From positions 1,307,001 through 1,371,000 of the forward strand of contig JARHVA010004805.1 in assembly GCA_037957365.1 (NCBI GenBank): DNA of 64,000 nucleotides, in the 5' to 3' direction. How positions within the stretch are numbered: the stretch's first letter is position 1; the number at the start of each line of letters is the position of its first letter. The stretch is from Torreya grandis (Eukaryota > Streptophyta > Pinopsida > Cupressales > Taxaceae). Shown here piece after piece: positions 48,481-60,959 of the stretch. A model generated the notes under the pieces. It saw only the letters and a list, made by a program, of their open reading frames with translations, was not told where the DNA came from and did not search any database. The position numbers and the translations under genes are program-made.

Positions 48481-49030
48481 TGATAAATGTCATCCATTTA
48501 CATACTAAAGAAAGGTGTCACATTTTATTAGGATTAAGAATTCCAGAAAGCCTTTTAGTCCTTAAAGGAATATATTTCCAATCCACCTATTTTATTACCA
48601 TTAATACCAAGGAAGCCATTTTTACTATATATATATCTAACACAAACAAATCCCTAGGGGCACTTCTATCTCAATGTGATGTAAATTGAGAATAACATGT
48701 CATATACTATTTAAGTTATACATTGGTCATGTATGAACACAACTATACACCAATAGATTTTTTTTAGCTATGGTCTTTATATCCCAAAAATTGTAGGACT
48801 ACATGCTTAGCAATTATACCATAGTTATTTCTAAAGTAGATCCACTCAAGTATATACTATCCAAGACAACTTTACAAGGCCACATGGTTAAATGGATCAT
48901 AATCTTGAGTGAGTTTTAGATTGATTATGTTAACCAAAAGTCCATAAAGGTACAAGTACTTGTAGATCATCTTACTGAAGCTCCCATTTTAGATACCAAA
49001 CCCCTCACTTTTCAATTCCACAATGAGTCC
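48481..49030 (+). pseudogene. Gypsy RNase H (native), decayed
   Basis: LLYISNTNKSLGALLSQCDV, read at 48625-48688, is the tether/RNase H start (normally ALG..L.Q.D). VDPLKYILSKTTLQGHMVKW (48840-48900) matches the DPLKYL.......GR.A.W motif. KSIKVQVLVDHL near 48945 matches K..KGQ..AD.L. The frame changes two or three times. It directly follows RT. Confidence 0.85.
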
Positions 49031-49069
49031 ACATAACCATCATAGGCACACCTCTTGAGGAACAACACT

Positions 49070-49450
49070 AAATGTTTTATTTTGATGGATCATTCACATC
49101 ATATAGATTAGGGGAAAGCCTATTATTTATTACACCATAGGGGGATATTATCCCTAATTCATTATATATTATCTCTTTTTTTACTAATGACATATTAAAA
49201 AATGAAGCACTTGTTGCAAGGATTCATTAGGTAGTACAATGGAATATTTAGCATCTCATGGTTTATGGTGATTATTTGTTAATGTTCAATCATGTTACAA
49301 ACCAATTTTAGACCAAATATGATAATTTAGTGCCATATAAGGCCATGGTAAACATTCTCAAATAATAGATCACCAACATAAAATTTGAACACATACCTAG
49401 GGCTAGTAAGAAGATAATATATGCCATGGCCACCATTGGTTCCTTGATCT
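49070..49450 (+). pseudogene. Second RNase H (archaeal-type) of the Tat element
   Basis: A mostly open frame reads FYFDGSFTSYRLGESLLFIT (near 49080), with the catalytic FDGS kept, then KNEALVARI for the NEAEYEAL motif, HLMVYGDYLLMFNHV for the GDS motif (Ser to Tyr), and a tail with FEHIPRASKKIIYAMA (near 49388-49435), equal to the IPR..N..AD.LA end of the fold. Its place after RH and before integrase is canonical for Tat. Confidence 0.85.
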
Positions 49451-49479
49451 ACCACACAAATAAGACAATAGAATATAAA

Positions 49480-50718
49480 TTCCTTGTTGAACATCTATGA
49501 TATTGTTTATTCCATCTATATATGGTATTTATACCTCTTTAACTACATTCATATCCATATCATGCTACCAGACCTATCATGTAAACAATAAAAGGCCTTT
49601 ACCCACCAAGCCTCAGGTTATACCTTACTTGGACCAACCTTTTAGTGTTTTAGTTTTGATGGAACTCTACTTCATTATTTAAATATATTAAAAGTAACCT
49701 TAGAATTATGAGAATTTCATGATGGAGTATGTGTATCCCACACCACTAGTTTCATCCTAGCCAAAAATCTCCTATGTATTGGTTACTATTTACCAACTAT
49801 AAAAGCAGATGTGGATGATTATGATAGAAGGTGTGACAAGTGTCAAATTCATTCTAATTTGATTCATTCCTTATCTAAAACACTAAAACTAATTCTTATA
49901 CCATGGCTATTTATAACATGAGCAGTCAATCTCATTGGGAAGATTAACCCTACCTCATATGATGGCCATAAACACATCCTTACTGCTACTAAATATTTTA
50001 CTAAGTGTGTTGAAGCTATATCTCTCACTTACATGAATGGAAAATATATTTTTAAGTTCATATTAAATCATCTCATTTACCACTATTATATCTTATTCGA
50101 CATTATATCTAATAATGATAGATCATTTAAACATAAGGATGTCAAAACACTTTGTGCTAAGTATAATATCACCCAATATTTTTATATCATATATTACCTA
50201 AAAGATAATGGCTAAGCAGAGGAATCTAATAAAACCATTATCAACATCCTTAAAAATATTGTCAATGATGTTGGCCATTATTTGCACCTCAAAATATTTT
50301 ATTCCCTCTAGGCATACCACACTAATTACTGTACTCCAATTGAATGCACTCCATATTTCCTAGTCTATATCACTAAGGACATTCTTCCCATTGAGGTTGA
50401 GTAACCTTCTTTGCATATCTTGTTAAAAAATGTCTTAGATGATTAATATTATATAGTAGCTTTCCTATAAGAGCTAGATTTACTTGATGAAAAATGCATG
50501 GCTACTGTCAACAATGAACTCGGTGATCTTGTGATAAAAAAACCAAAAGAACACCATGGATGAGAAGAATAAGAAAGGAAAGTTCAAACTCAAATGGATA
50601 GGTCCATATGTCATTGTTGAAAATTATGGCTATGGATCATACAAGATCGCTACACCAAATGGAGATAAACTTGATAAGCTAATGAACATTATACACCTCA
50701 AGCATTACTTAGTTTGAG
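49480..50718 (+). pseudogene. Gypsy integrase, decayed
   Basis: The zinc finger is partly kept: CVPH near 49735 and CDKCQIHS near 49833 (HHCC). The core has AVNLIGKI near 49925, where the first Asp is Asn; ILTATKYFTKCVEA near 49980-50015; IISNNDRS near 50105, where the second Asp is Asn; and NG..EESNK near 50210, where the Glu is kept. The C-terminal domain reads GKFKLKWIGPYVIVENYGYG near 50580-50635 (W.GPY.V motif), then LKHYLV and a stop at 50718. Integration would not be possible with both Asp lost. Confidence 0.88.
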
Positions 50719-52076
50719 ATACCTAAAGTATTATCTTTGAAGATAATTTATGTTGTACGATATCATCACCTTCTTTGTATCATACTATATATCATTCTAC
50801 CATACCTTCCTTATTAACCAAAGTTTTTTTTACCCTCCCTAACCAATCCTTTGACCTTGGTTCCATTCCATTAGTTCTTCAACCACCTTAAAAAATGGAA
50901 TTCAAATGCAATTTTAGAAGTCAATTCAATATTCTAGACAAAGGTAGTATCTTGGATCAATATGATAGTGGTTTGGTAGGTTCATTCTTCATTTTTTATT
51001 TCATTTTATTACGAGTGTTAATTATTATAACCACCTTTGGGCAAATTAATGTCCCACTCTATGCTACTAATTATAACCACCTTTGGTAAAATTAGTATTA
51101 TTGACCCATTTCATTGTTTCCTAATTATAACTACCTATGGGAAATAAAGAACAACACATTTACCATGTATTTTTGTATCACCTTGCCATTCTTATTGCTA
51201 TATTATGCCATTTTCCTAATTCATAAACTTTCCATTATCTAGTTAGATTAATCTACTATAAGGCACAACTACAGTGACTTAAGGTCCTCATGGGACTATG
51301 TAGGCAATACTTGATTCACATCAATTTCATCTCAATCACTCTTTTTCCATGCTTTTATTATTTTAAAATCAAGTTAAATTTTGAATTCTCTCATCATTTT
51401 ATGAGTTAGGCCATTTAGTATCTTGTAATTTTTATCCAAGTTGAGATGCTTAAAATTTTCCAAAAACATTTGTAAAAGACTTATAAAATCCTAAAAATAA
51501 AAAAATCATGAAAATTGGCTTAGAATTTCCATGTGAGATATCAAGCTATCAAAATTTTTGGGATGGTGCATCCTGTTTGTTGACTTTATTTTTAGACCAC
51601 CTTGGTATTTTTACTCCCATTTTTTGGAGAACTACATCATCTTGAGGTTTTGTATGGATGATATAGGTAGTACTTGGATAAATAGGGTATCTCGAGTTAG
51701 CTTGGCCACACCATCTTTTATTTTTAACCACTTATTTACCATAATGATCTTGAGACTCATAACTATTTCATGAGTAACCACTTTTAATTTAGTTTACCCA
51801 TCCTTATAGGCCTTAAAACTTACACTCTTTCCAATTTATGATTTTATATTATGATCATTATATATTTGAAATTGATACACGTATGACCACTTGGCTTTAG
51901 TTTACCCTCTCCACATTGTGCAAGAAACCATGTCTTAAACCCTCATCACTATATGATACCATTTTCATATTCCTATACAACAAAATCATGTTTTCCTCAT
52001 CATCATTTTTATCCTATCACATATCCTTGGAGAACTAAATTTGGACTCAAATTCATGTTGGATCTTGAATTTATGG
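50719..52076 (+). repeat. 3' untranslated region and probable 3' LTR part
   Basis: No gene. ATAACCACCTTTGG and a variant recur at about 51027, 51073 and 51127. CATGGGACTATGTAGGCAA (about 51288) resembles the tract seen before 3' LTRs in related plant elements. The right end is cut by, or abuts, the gypsy element that starts at 52077. Confidence 0.4.
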
Positions 52077-55000
52077 TGTTAGTGTCCAAATTTGTACTAA
52101 AGCAATTGGGCCCTTGTCAAGTATAAATTCCTAAGACCAACTCTATTCGAGTATCAAAGCCTAATTCCTTATACTAATTTCTATTTTTGAATGTTCATTA
52201 TATGTCAAGTGCATGTTAAAAATTAGCTAAGTCTTACTTCTATTTTCACTTAATGCGTATAAAGCCTTGGGGTTCTTGTGTTTTTTGTTGAGATATTTTG
52301 CTAGATGGAAATAAGTCTTTGGGATTTTTATTTACATAAAAATTTTAAAGACCTATTTACATTGGGAAAATTATCCATGACAAAAAGCACAAAATAATTG
52401 TGAAAAATTAGAAAAACTGTAAAGTCTTATTTTGTTTTAGCTAAAATGTTTATATAAAAAATTGAAGGAATTTTATCGAGAATTTTGTCCATAGTAAAAA
52501 GTCCAAAGGTCTATTTTATTCAATAATTTTTCCCTTGTAAAATTTTTGAAATAATTACATTATGTTGGGAAAATGTAAAGTCCTTATTTATTGCAAACTT
52601 TTTGTCTATGGTAAACAGTCCGAAGGGAACTTGCCCTTCGGAAATTTTACTCACTCTAAAAGTCCAAAAAAAGTCATTTTCTTTGGCAAAAGTGGAAATT
52701 ACAATTCCTTTAGAAAAAATGTTAAGTCCAATTGCTTTAGGGAAATTATTTTGGACCAAATGTTTGAAATAATTGTCTAATAAAGATAAAAATCCAAAGG
52801 ACAAATTATTCCAGGTGTTTTATACATGATAAAAGGTTTGATAAAGTTCAAATATCTTGAGAAAAGTGTGAAGTTAAAACTCTTTAGGGAAATTATCTTG
52901 AAAATTTTGTCTAAGATAATTATCATAACAGAATGATGAAGATAGAATGTTGTGAAGAAATATTGTGGAACAAAAGTCTTTAAGACCAAAGGATGAGTGA
53001 AAGTAGAAGTGTCAAAGATAAAAAGCCCACAAGAATTGTTACCAAAGATAGAAATGTTAGAAATAGGAATGTCTTGGAAAAAAAGGATGAGTGACCAAAA
53101 GATTTGAATAAATTTGCCTAGATTTCATAAGTGTTGAGCTTGTAAGGCATGACTAAAAGCTGACCAAGTTCTTGTTAATTGAAGGTATGTGGTGAAGTAT
53201 ACGGATATCAATAAATGATGCATAAAGGATAATATTTCAAATAAATCCTAATAATGAGTGAGATGATGAAAAGTGTCACCATCATGGGAACCCTATCAGA
53301 GATCTGATAGTGAGCAAAATAGGTACAAAGGTCAAGAATCATAAGGTGTCACCACATGGTGTGATGGTGATCAAAGTAATAGAGACAATTTGTAAGGAAA
53401 AAATCATGCTCAATCTCTAAGATTTTAATATGATGATGCATATTTGATCAAGAAAAATATATAATGGTGTGAGGGCATGGTTGAAAATTTAATACAGGAT
53501 TACAAGTAAAGATCGAACACATTCCTAGAGATTGATGGTACATGTTTAAGTATACACAATCTAATATATGGTGTGTATTAATTCAAGACCTTTCAACAAA
53601 GCCCAAAATGAATTTGAGACCTCCACTTGGTAAGATCATGTTATCTTGATAGGAATAATAGAGTAGGATGTAGAGAGACCATAGAGATACCAAGTGGTAC
53701 CATTTTAGTACAATACCTATAGACAACTAATGGTGTTTGATCCTTTGGATCAAGATCAATGGTATGTATTTTCTTTGATGATCAAAATCCAATGGTATAA
53801 GCTAAGGTGTATTTTTTAAAGGGCTCAAAACTAGTAAGAAGGTGATGCATGCCTAGATTAGATCCAATAAAGCATTCTAGTTAGTTTTAAGCCTTATGAG
53901 TGCCCAATTGAATCCAATGTGGTAGCCAATGAATTACTCTATGGATAAACACAAAGTTCAACTATATATGGAGAAAAGTGATGTTGAGATTAGTGTAAAG
54001 CAAATATATTGGTGAACTAAGTGACAAGGTGATGCCACATATTCATACATGACATGTTCAAGGACCTTGTGCAATATAATTAGTAAAGGCTTACACCACT
54101 GATAACAACTTAGAAATTTGTAAATGGTAAATTTATGAGATGGATCAGGATTTACCTAGGTAAATCAAAAGTTGAAACCAATGAATTTTGGAATTAAAAA
54201 TAAGAAGGAAGCTTTAAAAGTCCAGATGTAAAAAAATTAAAAATGTAAAATGTAAAATGTGAAAAATAAGTTGGAGACAAAATTTAAAGGTTAAAAGTGA
54301 CCTAAGTCTTTCACATTATTTCATTATTGTGTTTGTCCAAGTTCCTCCATGAGTGATAAATTACAAGCTTGTAAATCCAAGGTGGGAAACTCTAGAGAAG
54401 ATAATTTAAAGGTTTATGGATCTAGAATACTCATAGGAAATCATTATTAAATTAGGTTATTATATGGCATGCATGAGAGGGAGGGTAGCTATCTAGGAGA
54501 TTCTAGCTATGCAAGTAAGTGGTCTAGGGCATCTTCAAGTAGTTACACATAAAGACAAAGTTTGTTTGGCCCTATACCATGAATGTTATCCTTCTAGTTC
54601 ATGTGAAAGGCATCTCCTACCATGAAATCAAAATATTGTTGCAAATCTTTATCATTATTTGTAGAGGAAATTAGAACATTGATTTTTCTTACAAATGGAT
54701 GAAGATTTAAGGCATGGCAAGGGAATTTTTTTCTAGCTAGAATCATATTGGTGGAATTGAAAGTTTGTTTTTAAAATTTTCAAGTTATGACCCACAGTTA
54801 TAGATCTAAAAATTTATTAATAGATGGCTTCTCCTCTATTCAGGGGTGGTTTAGCCATTGTGTTGGTTATTGTTGGTCACTATTTTAGGTGTCCATTTTC
54901 TCTAAGTCTAGGTTCTACAAAAAAAATTATAGGATCAATTATTGTGTCAATATTTTGTCTCCCTTTCTAAGGTGGTTATATTTTTACAACCATTAATGAG

Positions 55001-56073
55001 CATTGAGAGCATGTCTATGTCTCCCTTGTCAAAACAACAACCTCACCATGCTTTTCCCATGGAAGCATTTTGAAATATTAATGTGTGTAACATTTATTTT
55101 TAATTTAATGAATTTTTTTGCGCTTTAATTTTTATTTCCTATAGATGAAGTGCAGTGACATGTTTTATAAGAACTGATGATTGGACATTTGGGTTTGTGA
55201 TCACTGTTGGTTGTCATTTTGAGCATAGATTTAAATTATAAACTCTTTCTACATTTCTTCAAGATAGGTTGTTTAATAAATTGAAAGGGCACATTAAATT
55301 TATGGATTTGATAGGGAAAATCAATTTCAATGTATGTTTTAGTCTCCCATGAATCATTTGGTAGTTACCATTATCTTTAATTTGAAGTCTTTTTGCATCT
55401 TTGCTAAGGAATGCTATCATGAAATACTTTAAGATACCCTATTGTTTGGAAATCACTAGCACACCACCTTCCTTATTTTTAATCACGTAACATGTCCTAA
55501 CATATCCTACCCTAAAAATAATATACCCTTTTCATACTATAAGTTTTATTTTCCTTACAAATGCATAAAGATCATGCATATTTGAAATGTGTTTGTAGTT
55601 TATGTTTTAAATTCTAGCATTATAGTCTTTTATTTGACCCTTATTGTTGAACATTATTTAGGATGAAGATTGTAGTCACTTTGAAATCTATATTTATTAG
55701 TTTTTATATGACTTAGATAATTTATGATTTCATGTAATAACCCTTCTCAGGTAAAGTGTGAAAAATTAGTTATGCCCTAGTCATATTTGTTCCCTGTGCC
55801 AAAAATACCCATGGAGATTGAATTTTAAAATCTCTCCATGTGAGAAATATACCCCATAGGTCCTCTCACCTTGGTTCAAGTGGAACCAAAAGTATAATAA
55901 AGATGACCATACCATTGTATGTGCCTCTTAGTCATTTTTTGCATTTGCTCTAATCTTGATGTTTAAACCCTTACCCAACTGCAATGACATACTAGTGGGT
56001 TTTTCATCATTACTTGCCATTTTATCTCAAGTGTGCAAGGTGAGTGTATATGGTGTACAATTGTGAACCAACA
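52077..56073 (+). repeat. 5' LTR, apparently ~4.0 kb
   Basis: The start is fixed by its match to the 3' LTR. The end is set at ACA (56071-56073), seven bases before the PBS. Only about the first 900 bp can be checked against the 3' copy, so an insertion inside 53000-56000 is possible. AAAGTCC or AAAGTCCAAAGG recurs irregularly through 52420-52800. A TATAAA at 52258-52263 is kept in the 3' copy. No convincing gene is present. Confidence 0.7.
52620..52641. repeat. Perfect 8-bp hairpin in LTR
   Basis: CCGAAGGG and CCCTTCGG pair perfectly around a 6-base loop (AACTTG). It has two CpG in CpG-poor DNA. The corresponding part of the 3' LTR (near 63640) does not keep the stem. Confidence 0.8.
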
Positions 56074-56080
56074 CTCTTAT

Positions 56081-56098
56081 TGACACCATTATTGGGGA
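56081..56098 (+). promoter_or_regulatory. Primer binding site, tRNA-Asp type
   Basis: TGACACCATTATTGGGGA matches TGGCGCCGTTGCCGGGGA, the PBS of Athila/Tat gypsy elements, if C-to-T and G-to-A changes are allowed at the CpG-containing positions. It marks the end of the 5' LTR. Confidence 0.72.
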
Positions 56099-56526
56099 AA
56101 ATTATTATCTCCTATGTTGTCATGGATTCTTATAGAGAGCTATAAGTCTTTCAAGTTTGAAGGTTCTCTTCTTATTATTTTCTATAGTTGGACTATCTTC
56201 ATTGTCAACACATAACACTCCAATAGGGATGTGTCATGAAGTTTTAAGGTTTGATAATTTGACTTATGATGAATTTATTATAAAGGACTATTAATTTTAC
56301 ATGTTTGAAGGTGTTTTTTCCTTGTTGAACATTATTCTAAAGATTTTAGTGCCTTTGCTTATACTCTCATCATTATCTTCAACAAAGTATGTTGTCAGCA
56401 TGTATCAATGCCAATGTGTTAATTGTTTTATTCTATATGTTTGATTCTAGTGGTGGCTCCAACTTTATTTTTTAGTTTCAAGGAAGATTAGTGCCTAGTT
56501 TGAATATATTCTACTAATTTTTAGCT

Positions 56527-58200
56527 TTGAATATTTTATTTTTTGTAAAGCTAGAAGGATTGAGATCATCTTTCAAAAGTGATGAATCAAATAAACTTGT
56601 ATCTCCCTTAAGTATTCCTCAAAGAAGAGGAAGACAAGTTTGGAGGCCTGTTGAAGGGTATATTTTAGTTTCTAAGGGTTATCGAGATTCATATAATCTT
56701 AAAATCTTTGTTAACCCTCCTATTATTGAGGACAATCATAGCTCTCCTAGTAACTCTACAATATATAGTCCTATGTATTACCTAGCTCCTTCTCAACCAG
56801 TTGAGTCCCCTCCCAAGTCTAATCCACCAAGGCCACATCACTCATCCCCTCATATCCCTTTTCCATTTGTTCTTGAACCTCTAGTTGAACCAATCATGAT
56901 ACATAGGGATCAAGATGAGAATGAACATCTTGCATTTAATGTTCCCATAGTTAGGCCTATCAATTTTGATGAAATGGTAGGTTATCCTAATGAATTCAAA
57001 AATGAATTAAGGAAATGCCTTCTAAAGTTTTAGTGGAATAAAATAGTGAGTGGTGCTTAGCACCTGAGGGATTTTCAAAATATCATTAAAGATTATGAGG
57101 TTAAGTATGAGGATGTGTGCATCAAAAATATTATGTACAAGATGAAGGAAGATGCTCATAAATGGTTTAATTCCCTTCTCACTGGATGTATTAATTCATG
57201 AGAAGAGATGTAAAATGTTTATAGAATTCATTATGGTACTAGTATTGATCCAAGATTTATCTTAGTTGAGTTTGAAAACATGAAAAAGAATCTAATGAGT
57301 GTGTGCATGACTTTAATATGTGTTTAGAAAAAACTATGATGTGGCTACTCAAAAACATAAGACCCGATGATACAACATACTTGATAAAGTATTGTGATGC
57401 ATTTGATAAGAAGGTTGAATACTACTTGAGGGATAAAGGTCCCACTAACCTATGGTTGGAATTCAATATGGCCATCCAAATTGAAAATAACATAAAGGAT
57501 ATGGGAAAGCCCATGAATAAGTGGGATAATGTAAAATTAGACAATCTAGAAAAGACACAGTCCATAAAGACAACCAACCTTGAGGAGATTATTAATACTT
57601 TGGCCTCTATCATCAAAGAAATGTCATACAAGTTGGATATAGCTAAAAAGGGGATTCCTCAGGTGTCTACTAGTTAAGAGAGGGCTTCAATTCCAAATCA
57701 AGCATAAAGAATGCCTGCATTCCACCATCACAATAGTGATAGAGGGAAGAGGCCTACATGTGAAGAGAGAATGAATAGAAATTAGAATAGAGGGGCTAGG
57801 AAAGAAGTGCTTGATCTTTTAAAAACCAAAGTGAATAGTATATATTGTGCCATTGACATTGATTGGTGTGACAAGTGTTTCCTTCCACATCCCCCATGTG
57901 ATATATCTAAATTGATTAATGAATATGCAAATGAATTTGAGTCTGCATTATAAGTGATGTGATATTGATGTTTAATTATCAAATCCCCTAAATTAAATCA
58001 ATTAGCTCTATAAAATTGTTGATTTCTACTATTATTGATCAATTTTGGAGTGAAATTAATAAGGTTAGTATCATAACTCCTAAATTTTCTTGTAACATTA
58101 ATATGTCAAAAGCATATGAATTTCTCATTCATGATTTAAATTTCGTATGCTCCATGATGATTAATAAATATGATGGGGGAATTTTATCAGTTGAGCATAG
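56527..58200 (+). pseudogene. Gag of the 52077 gypsy element, decayed
   Basis: A 168-codon open stretch (56527-57033) holds a Pro/Ser-rich N-terminus (SQPVESPPKSNPPRPHHSS) and the lead into the capsid domain. It continues past a TAG with HLRDFQNIIKDYEVKYED and HKWFNSLLTGCIN near 57140-57200, matching the A..WF..L..G.I motif of retrotransposon gag. After a frameshift near 57300 the open 57303-57677 block continues (NLWLEFNMAIQIENNI), with a charged stretch and WCDKCFLPHPPCD near 57880 as a possible knuckle remnant. The true start may lie upstream of 56527. Confidence 0.78.
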
Positions 58201-59300
58201 GTAGTTACAAATTAATGAAATAATTGGTCAAGAGGAGTATCACTTGAGAAGAAAATATTAGGTTGTTACTCCTCAAGACACTACCCCCACAAATCCAAAG
58301 GTAGAGAATGTTAATAAGGAGGATAAGAAAACTATAATAGTCCTTAAATCTTATAAGCCAGTACCCATTTCCCATTTTGTTAAGCCTAGAGGTTCTTCAA
58401 CCAATAATAGAGTACCCATATTATCTAGAATCCCTTAGGGTGATAATGAGTTTAAATAAAATCCACCTCTAAAGGTTATTGTTAAATATTCAAATCCATC
58501 TGAGCCTACTCCATTTCAGACCTTGAGTGACTATATTCTAGTTGAAGGTGTTGTTACCCTTCCACCAAATACTCCTCTTCCTTAGTATAGCATATGTGAT
58601 ATGGACCAAGTGTTGAGTCAAATAAAAATCACTATGTCACTTGTTAAATTATTGAGAATACCAAAACATAGGAAGAGGGTCTTTGAATATTTATAATTTG
58701 ATGAGAAATTAGCTACAAATGAAATAGACTTCCCCCAAACACCCCCAAAAAGTGATGAATAATCAGAATAGGTTGTTGAACCCACTCTAGAGGTCTATTT
58801 GGGAACAACATTGGTAGAAAGTCAAATTAATGTGGATCCTTTTTACATAACCCTATTGATCAATGGCTTGATTATCCATAGCTATATGTTTTATTTTGGA
58901 GCTTCTTGTAATGTGATGCCCTTAGGTGTATTAAATGAGCTTAGAGTGAATATTACATCAACATTTGATAAATTTTATGCCATGGACTCATGAGTGGTAC
59001 CAGTTGTGGGACAAGTCAAAGGATTAGTTGTATAGTGGGTAGTTCATCTTAGTAAGTATCTGAATATGTATATGGTAGTTATAGACTACCTACCTAAATG
59101 GGTTTATATCATGGGTAGAAGTGTATATATGTATTTATCTTATGCCACCATTCCATTTGAGGGTAAGATCATCAAGCTTTATTGAGAGATGAAGATGTTG
59201 CATGTAATTAAAGATCCAAAATGTGTTCTGAATGAAGTGTTATACATGGGTGTTGAACTTGGAAACTTTGTTGGGAATGTTGATACTATTGAATAGCTCA
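58201..59300 (+). pseudogene. Gag-pol linker and aspartic protease, decayed
   Basis: A linker with Pro-rich segments (58270-58600) leads to the protease at 58799-59300. The active-site loop reads YMFYFGASCNVMPLGVL (about 58885-58935), where DSGAS has become YFGAS: the catalytic Asp is Tyr (TAT) and the Ser is Phe (TTT). Flanking NVMP and the preceding FYITLLING are well kept. The rest, with YMVVIDYLPKWVYIMGRSVY near 59070-59125, matches the conserved second half of the fold. Inactive. Confidence 0.82.
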
Positions 59301-59334
59301 TTGTTATTGATGTTGAACCTAACAAAAAGGTGAA

Positions 59335-59750
59335 GTTTGGAGGATGTGTTTTGAATGGGCTTTCTCCAATCTTGGAAATGTATCTAAGGTTATATTTTTT
59401 CCCCTAATGGTAAATGTTTTATGTTTTCCTTTTAATTGTCCTTTGAGTGCACAAATAATAATGTTGAGTATGAACCACTTTTGCTTTGTTTAAGGATTTC
59501 CCATGAATATATAATTAAAATTTTGATAATAAAGGGTGATTCTAAGTTGGTGGTAAAGTAATTCCATAATTATACACCACCAAAAATAAAAGGTTGAAAT
59601 AATATCATAATGTTGTTTGGGATTTTATTGAAGTTTTTGATGCATTCAACTTATGTTAACATGATCAAATTTTCAACCAAAAATATGATAGGATTGTAGA
59701 GTTAGCTCCTCAATTTGATATTATAGATACAAGCCCTCATTGTCAGTATT
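59335..59750 (+). pseudogene. RNase H (archaeal-type) placed before RT
   Basis: The frame reads MCFEWAFSNLG near 59344, corresponding to the FDGA/S.....G start with the catalytic Asp-Gly as Glu-Trp, then PPNGKCFMFSF, then ECTNNNVEYEPLLLCLRIS near 59445-59505, the strongly conserved TNN.AEYEALL motif, then IIKGDSKLVVK near 59530-59565, the GDS.LVV.Q motif. A frameshifted tail with VWDFIEVFDAF follows near 59610. In Tat/Ogre elements the second RNase H normally follows the RT-RH pair; here it lies between protease and RT, and no copy was seen after RH. Confidence 0.82.
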
Positions 59751-59937
59751 AGGTGGAGGTGCTTATCAAGCCTTTAGTTCCAAAAAATTTTATCATTGGT
59801 AAGTATTTAATGATGATGATTAGATCAAAAGGTTTCTAAATTGTAAGGTTGAGTTTCATGATCAGCTCATAGACCTAAAATCTATGTTTTAGGTTTGTGA
59901 TGGAAAGTAAACCCTGTTTGGGAGATAAATTATTTAG

Positions 59938-60910
59938 TTGAAGACAAATGCACTCCCTAGAGTATTGGTAAGATTAGAATCATCTTTTTATAGAGATGAT
60001 AAAATCAAATCAAGAGATTCATTGATCTCAAAAGACATGATTGAGGGAAACCTAGGTTTTCATGAGAATCCAAGAAAGGTTTGGCTGGGTAATCACCTGA
60101 GTGTAGCTAATAAACAAGATTACATGTAGCTACTAAGGAAGTACCATGATTATTTATCATGGTCTTATTTTGAGATGAAAACATTTAGGCAAGATTTATT
60201 TTAGCATGTCATACCATTACAACTTGATAACAAGCCTTCCAAGTATAAATAGAGACCTATTAACCCCATCTTGCTCACCAAGATGTGAGATGAGTTAAAT
60301 AATTTAAAGGATGGTGGTATCATTTATCCCATTAGGTATTCATCATGGGTAGTGAACTTAGTCCCTATGCAAAAGAAGAATGGTGACATCCACCTATGTG
60401 TGGATTTCCAAAATTTGAATAAGGCTTCTTTAAAAGATAATTATCCCCTACCCAATATGGAAAATGTGTTAAAAATCATTACTAGATCAATTATTCTATC
60501 CATTTTATATGGCTTTTCAAGATATAACTAGGTTGTGGTGAAGGGGTATGAGAGATCCAAGACTGTGTTCACTATGCCTTGGGGTACATATGTATATATG
60601 AGGATGCCTTTTGGGTTAATGAATACTGGTGAAACATTATAACAAGCTATGGATGCCATTTTTTGTGGATAATTAATAAGTTCATTGATGTGTATTAATA
60701 TGACATTATTGTGTACTCCAAGACTATGGAATAACACTTAGAGCATCTAGAAAAAGTGTTGATCAGATGTAAGGAGTTTGACATTTCCATTAATCTAGAG
60801 AAGTGCCACTTTGGAGTACAAAAGGCCAAGTTGTTGGGACATATGGTTTCTCATTATTCAACTTGAAAGGGTTGAATCAATTCCACATTCCAAGAAGGGA
60901 ATTCAGTCTT
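59938..60910 (+). pseudogene. Gypsy reverse transcriptase, decayed
   Basis: The pre-RT stretch (59938-60220) ends in YHDYLSWSYFEM, matching the FAWSY.DM motif. RT then reads SSWVVNLVPMQKKNGDIHLC near 60340-60400, VDFQNLNKASLKDNYPLPNM, and motif A as LSILYGFSRYN near 60500, where the catalytic Asp is Tyr. FTMPWGTYVYMRMPFGLMN is well kept at 60570-60625. Motif C near 60692-60705 reads VY-stop-YD: the YLDD box has lost one residue to a stop and the first Asp to Tyr. LEKCHFGVQKAKLLGH follows at about 60795-60845. Clearly inactive. Confidence 0.88.
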
Positions 60911-60959
60911 TCTTTGGATAAATTACCTTTGTAAGGAAGTTTGTGTCCAATTTTGAAAA

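Larger units (their letters stand above)
35404..50718 (+). mobile_element. Ty3/gypsy, Tat lineage, with a nested insertion
   Basis: The plus strand carries gag, protease, RT, RNase H, second RNase H and integrase in the canonical Tat order. The coding region is split in the protease-RT linker by the element at 40343-46923: the reading EPLPQPSDIT before 40338 and the RT-proximal sequence after 46929 are parts of one polyprotein. LTRs probably lie in 31320-35403 and in 50719-52076 but are not paired. Nearly all stops fall at presumed Gln or Arg codons. Two catalytic Asp of integrase and one of RT are Asn. Confidence 0.88.

Noticed and set aside
52520..52989. Overlapping open frames on both strands (94, 72 and 70 codons)
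   Set aside because: They lie in the LTR with recurrent AAAGTCC motifs, which keep frames open by repetition rather than coding.
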